A stretch of 64,000 bases of DNA, taken from Thioclava nitratireducens. Its GTDB lineage: Bacteria > Pseudomonadota > Alphaproteobacteria > Rhodobacterales > Rhodobacteraceae. Shown here piece after piece: positions 63,936 through 64,000 of the stretch. The notes beneath the pieces were generated by a model. It worked only from the letters and a program-made list of their open reading frames with translations, made no database searches and was not told the origin of the DNA. The position numbers and the translations under genes were made by a program. The stretch lies in contig NZ_CP019437.1 of the NCBI RefSeq assembly GCF_001940525.2, positions 357,501 through 421,500 of the forward strand, given 5' to 3'. Position 1 is the first letter of the stretch; each line of letters begins with the position of its first letter.

Positions 63936-64000
63936 CTAATCAGGCCAAAACGCCAGATTCTCGATGAATTTCTCATGCAGGACCGGGTTGGCGACGACCA
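63936..64000 (-). CDS. Carboxy-terminal fragment of a gene cut by the window edge
   Basis: The minus-strand frame reads ...VVANPVLHEKFIENLAFWPD and stops with TAG at 63938-63936, four bases beyond the nrsF stop. The composition and clean stop look like a real carboxy terminus, but 21 residues are too few to name the family. If real, it is convergent with nrsF and leaves no room for a terminator between them. Confidence 0.5.
   Translation of the reverse strand, partial: VVANPVLHEKFIENLAFWPD

Noticed and set aside
1..64000. CRISPR array, insertion sequence, prophage or rRNA operon
   Set aside because: I saw no regularly spaced direct repeats, no transposase or integrase, and no rRNA-like stretches. 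Every large block is explained by housekeeping genes.

Overview
The window looks like the origin-proximal part of the chromosome of a high-GC alphaproteobacterium, most likely Rhodobacterales (Rhodobacteraceae/Paracoccaceae). This rests on several things seen here: the order hemJ-rho-mnmE-mnmG-rsmG-parA-parB beside a DnaA-box-rich gap; two perfect parS palindromes inside mnmG and rsmG; a hemD-mic60-hemY locus; PstA and PstC with long amino-terminal extensions; and a GC-rich intergenic repeat of a type I associate with this family. The genus cannot be settled from the sequence.

Layout. 0-4 kb: membrane proteins and leuCD. 4-12 kb: a plus-strand series of mscS, rsfS-rlmH, a methyltransferase-like gene, gpmI, an EnvC-like LytM factor, ctpA and rppH. 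12-18 kb: minus-strand nadABC and dnaQ-coaE-aroE-maf. 18.17-18.57 kb: a 404-base gap that is the best candidate for oriC. 18.6-26 kb: plus-strand hemJ, rho, mnmE, mnmG, rsmG, parA, parB. Genes on both sides of the gap mostly point away from it, as expected for bidirectional replication. 26-36 kb: DUF454, hemW, rdgB and rph facing hrcA-grpE, then mutS and a malic enzyme. 36-42 kb: the phosphate regulon pstSCAB-phoUB behind a Pho box. 42-50 kb: a CbiX-like gene, EVE and YciI proteins, gpsA, tsaD, hemD-mic60-hemY and tRNA-Thr(CGT). 50-56 kb: flagellar flgE, flgK, flgL, flgI and motB. 56-60 kb: a pqi lipid-transport operon with PqiA split into two genes. 60-64 kb: a bufferin-type RiPP operon (bufA-bufB-bufC-doxX, probably followed by a flavin reductase) facing an ECF sigma factor with its NrsF (DUF1109) anti-sigma factor.

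How the parts work together. The oriC/parS/parAB block handles chromosome start and partition. The last 4 kb form a self-contained stress module: a metal- or oxidant-sensing membrane anti-sigma factor, its sigma factor, and a secreted cysteine-rich peptide with its modifying enzymes. Two divergent copies of the same GTAACG-N16-CGAA promoter motif lie between the sigma gene and the peptide gene, which suggests a closed, self-activating circuit. This module is the most interesting part of the window. I found no CRISPR array, insertion sequence, prophage or rRNA operon. The only stretch above 300 bases without a gene is the oriC candidate.
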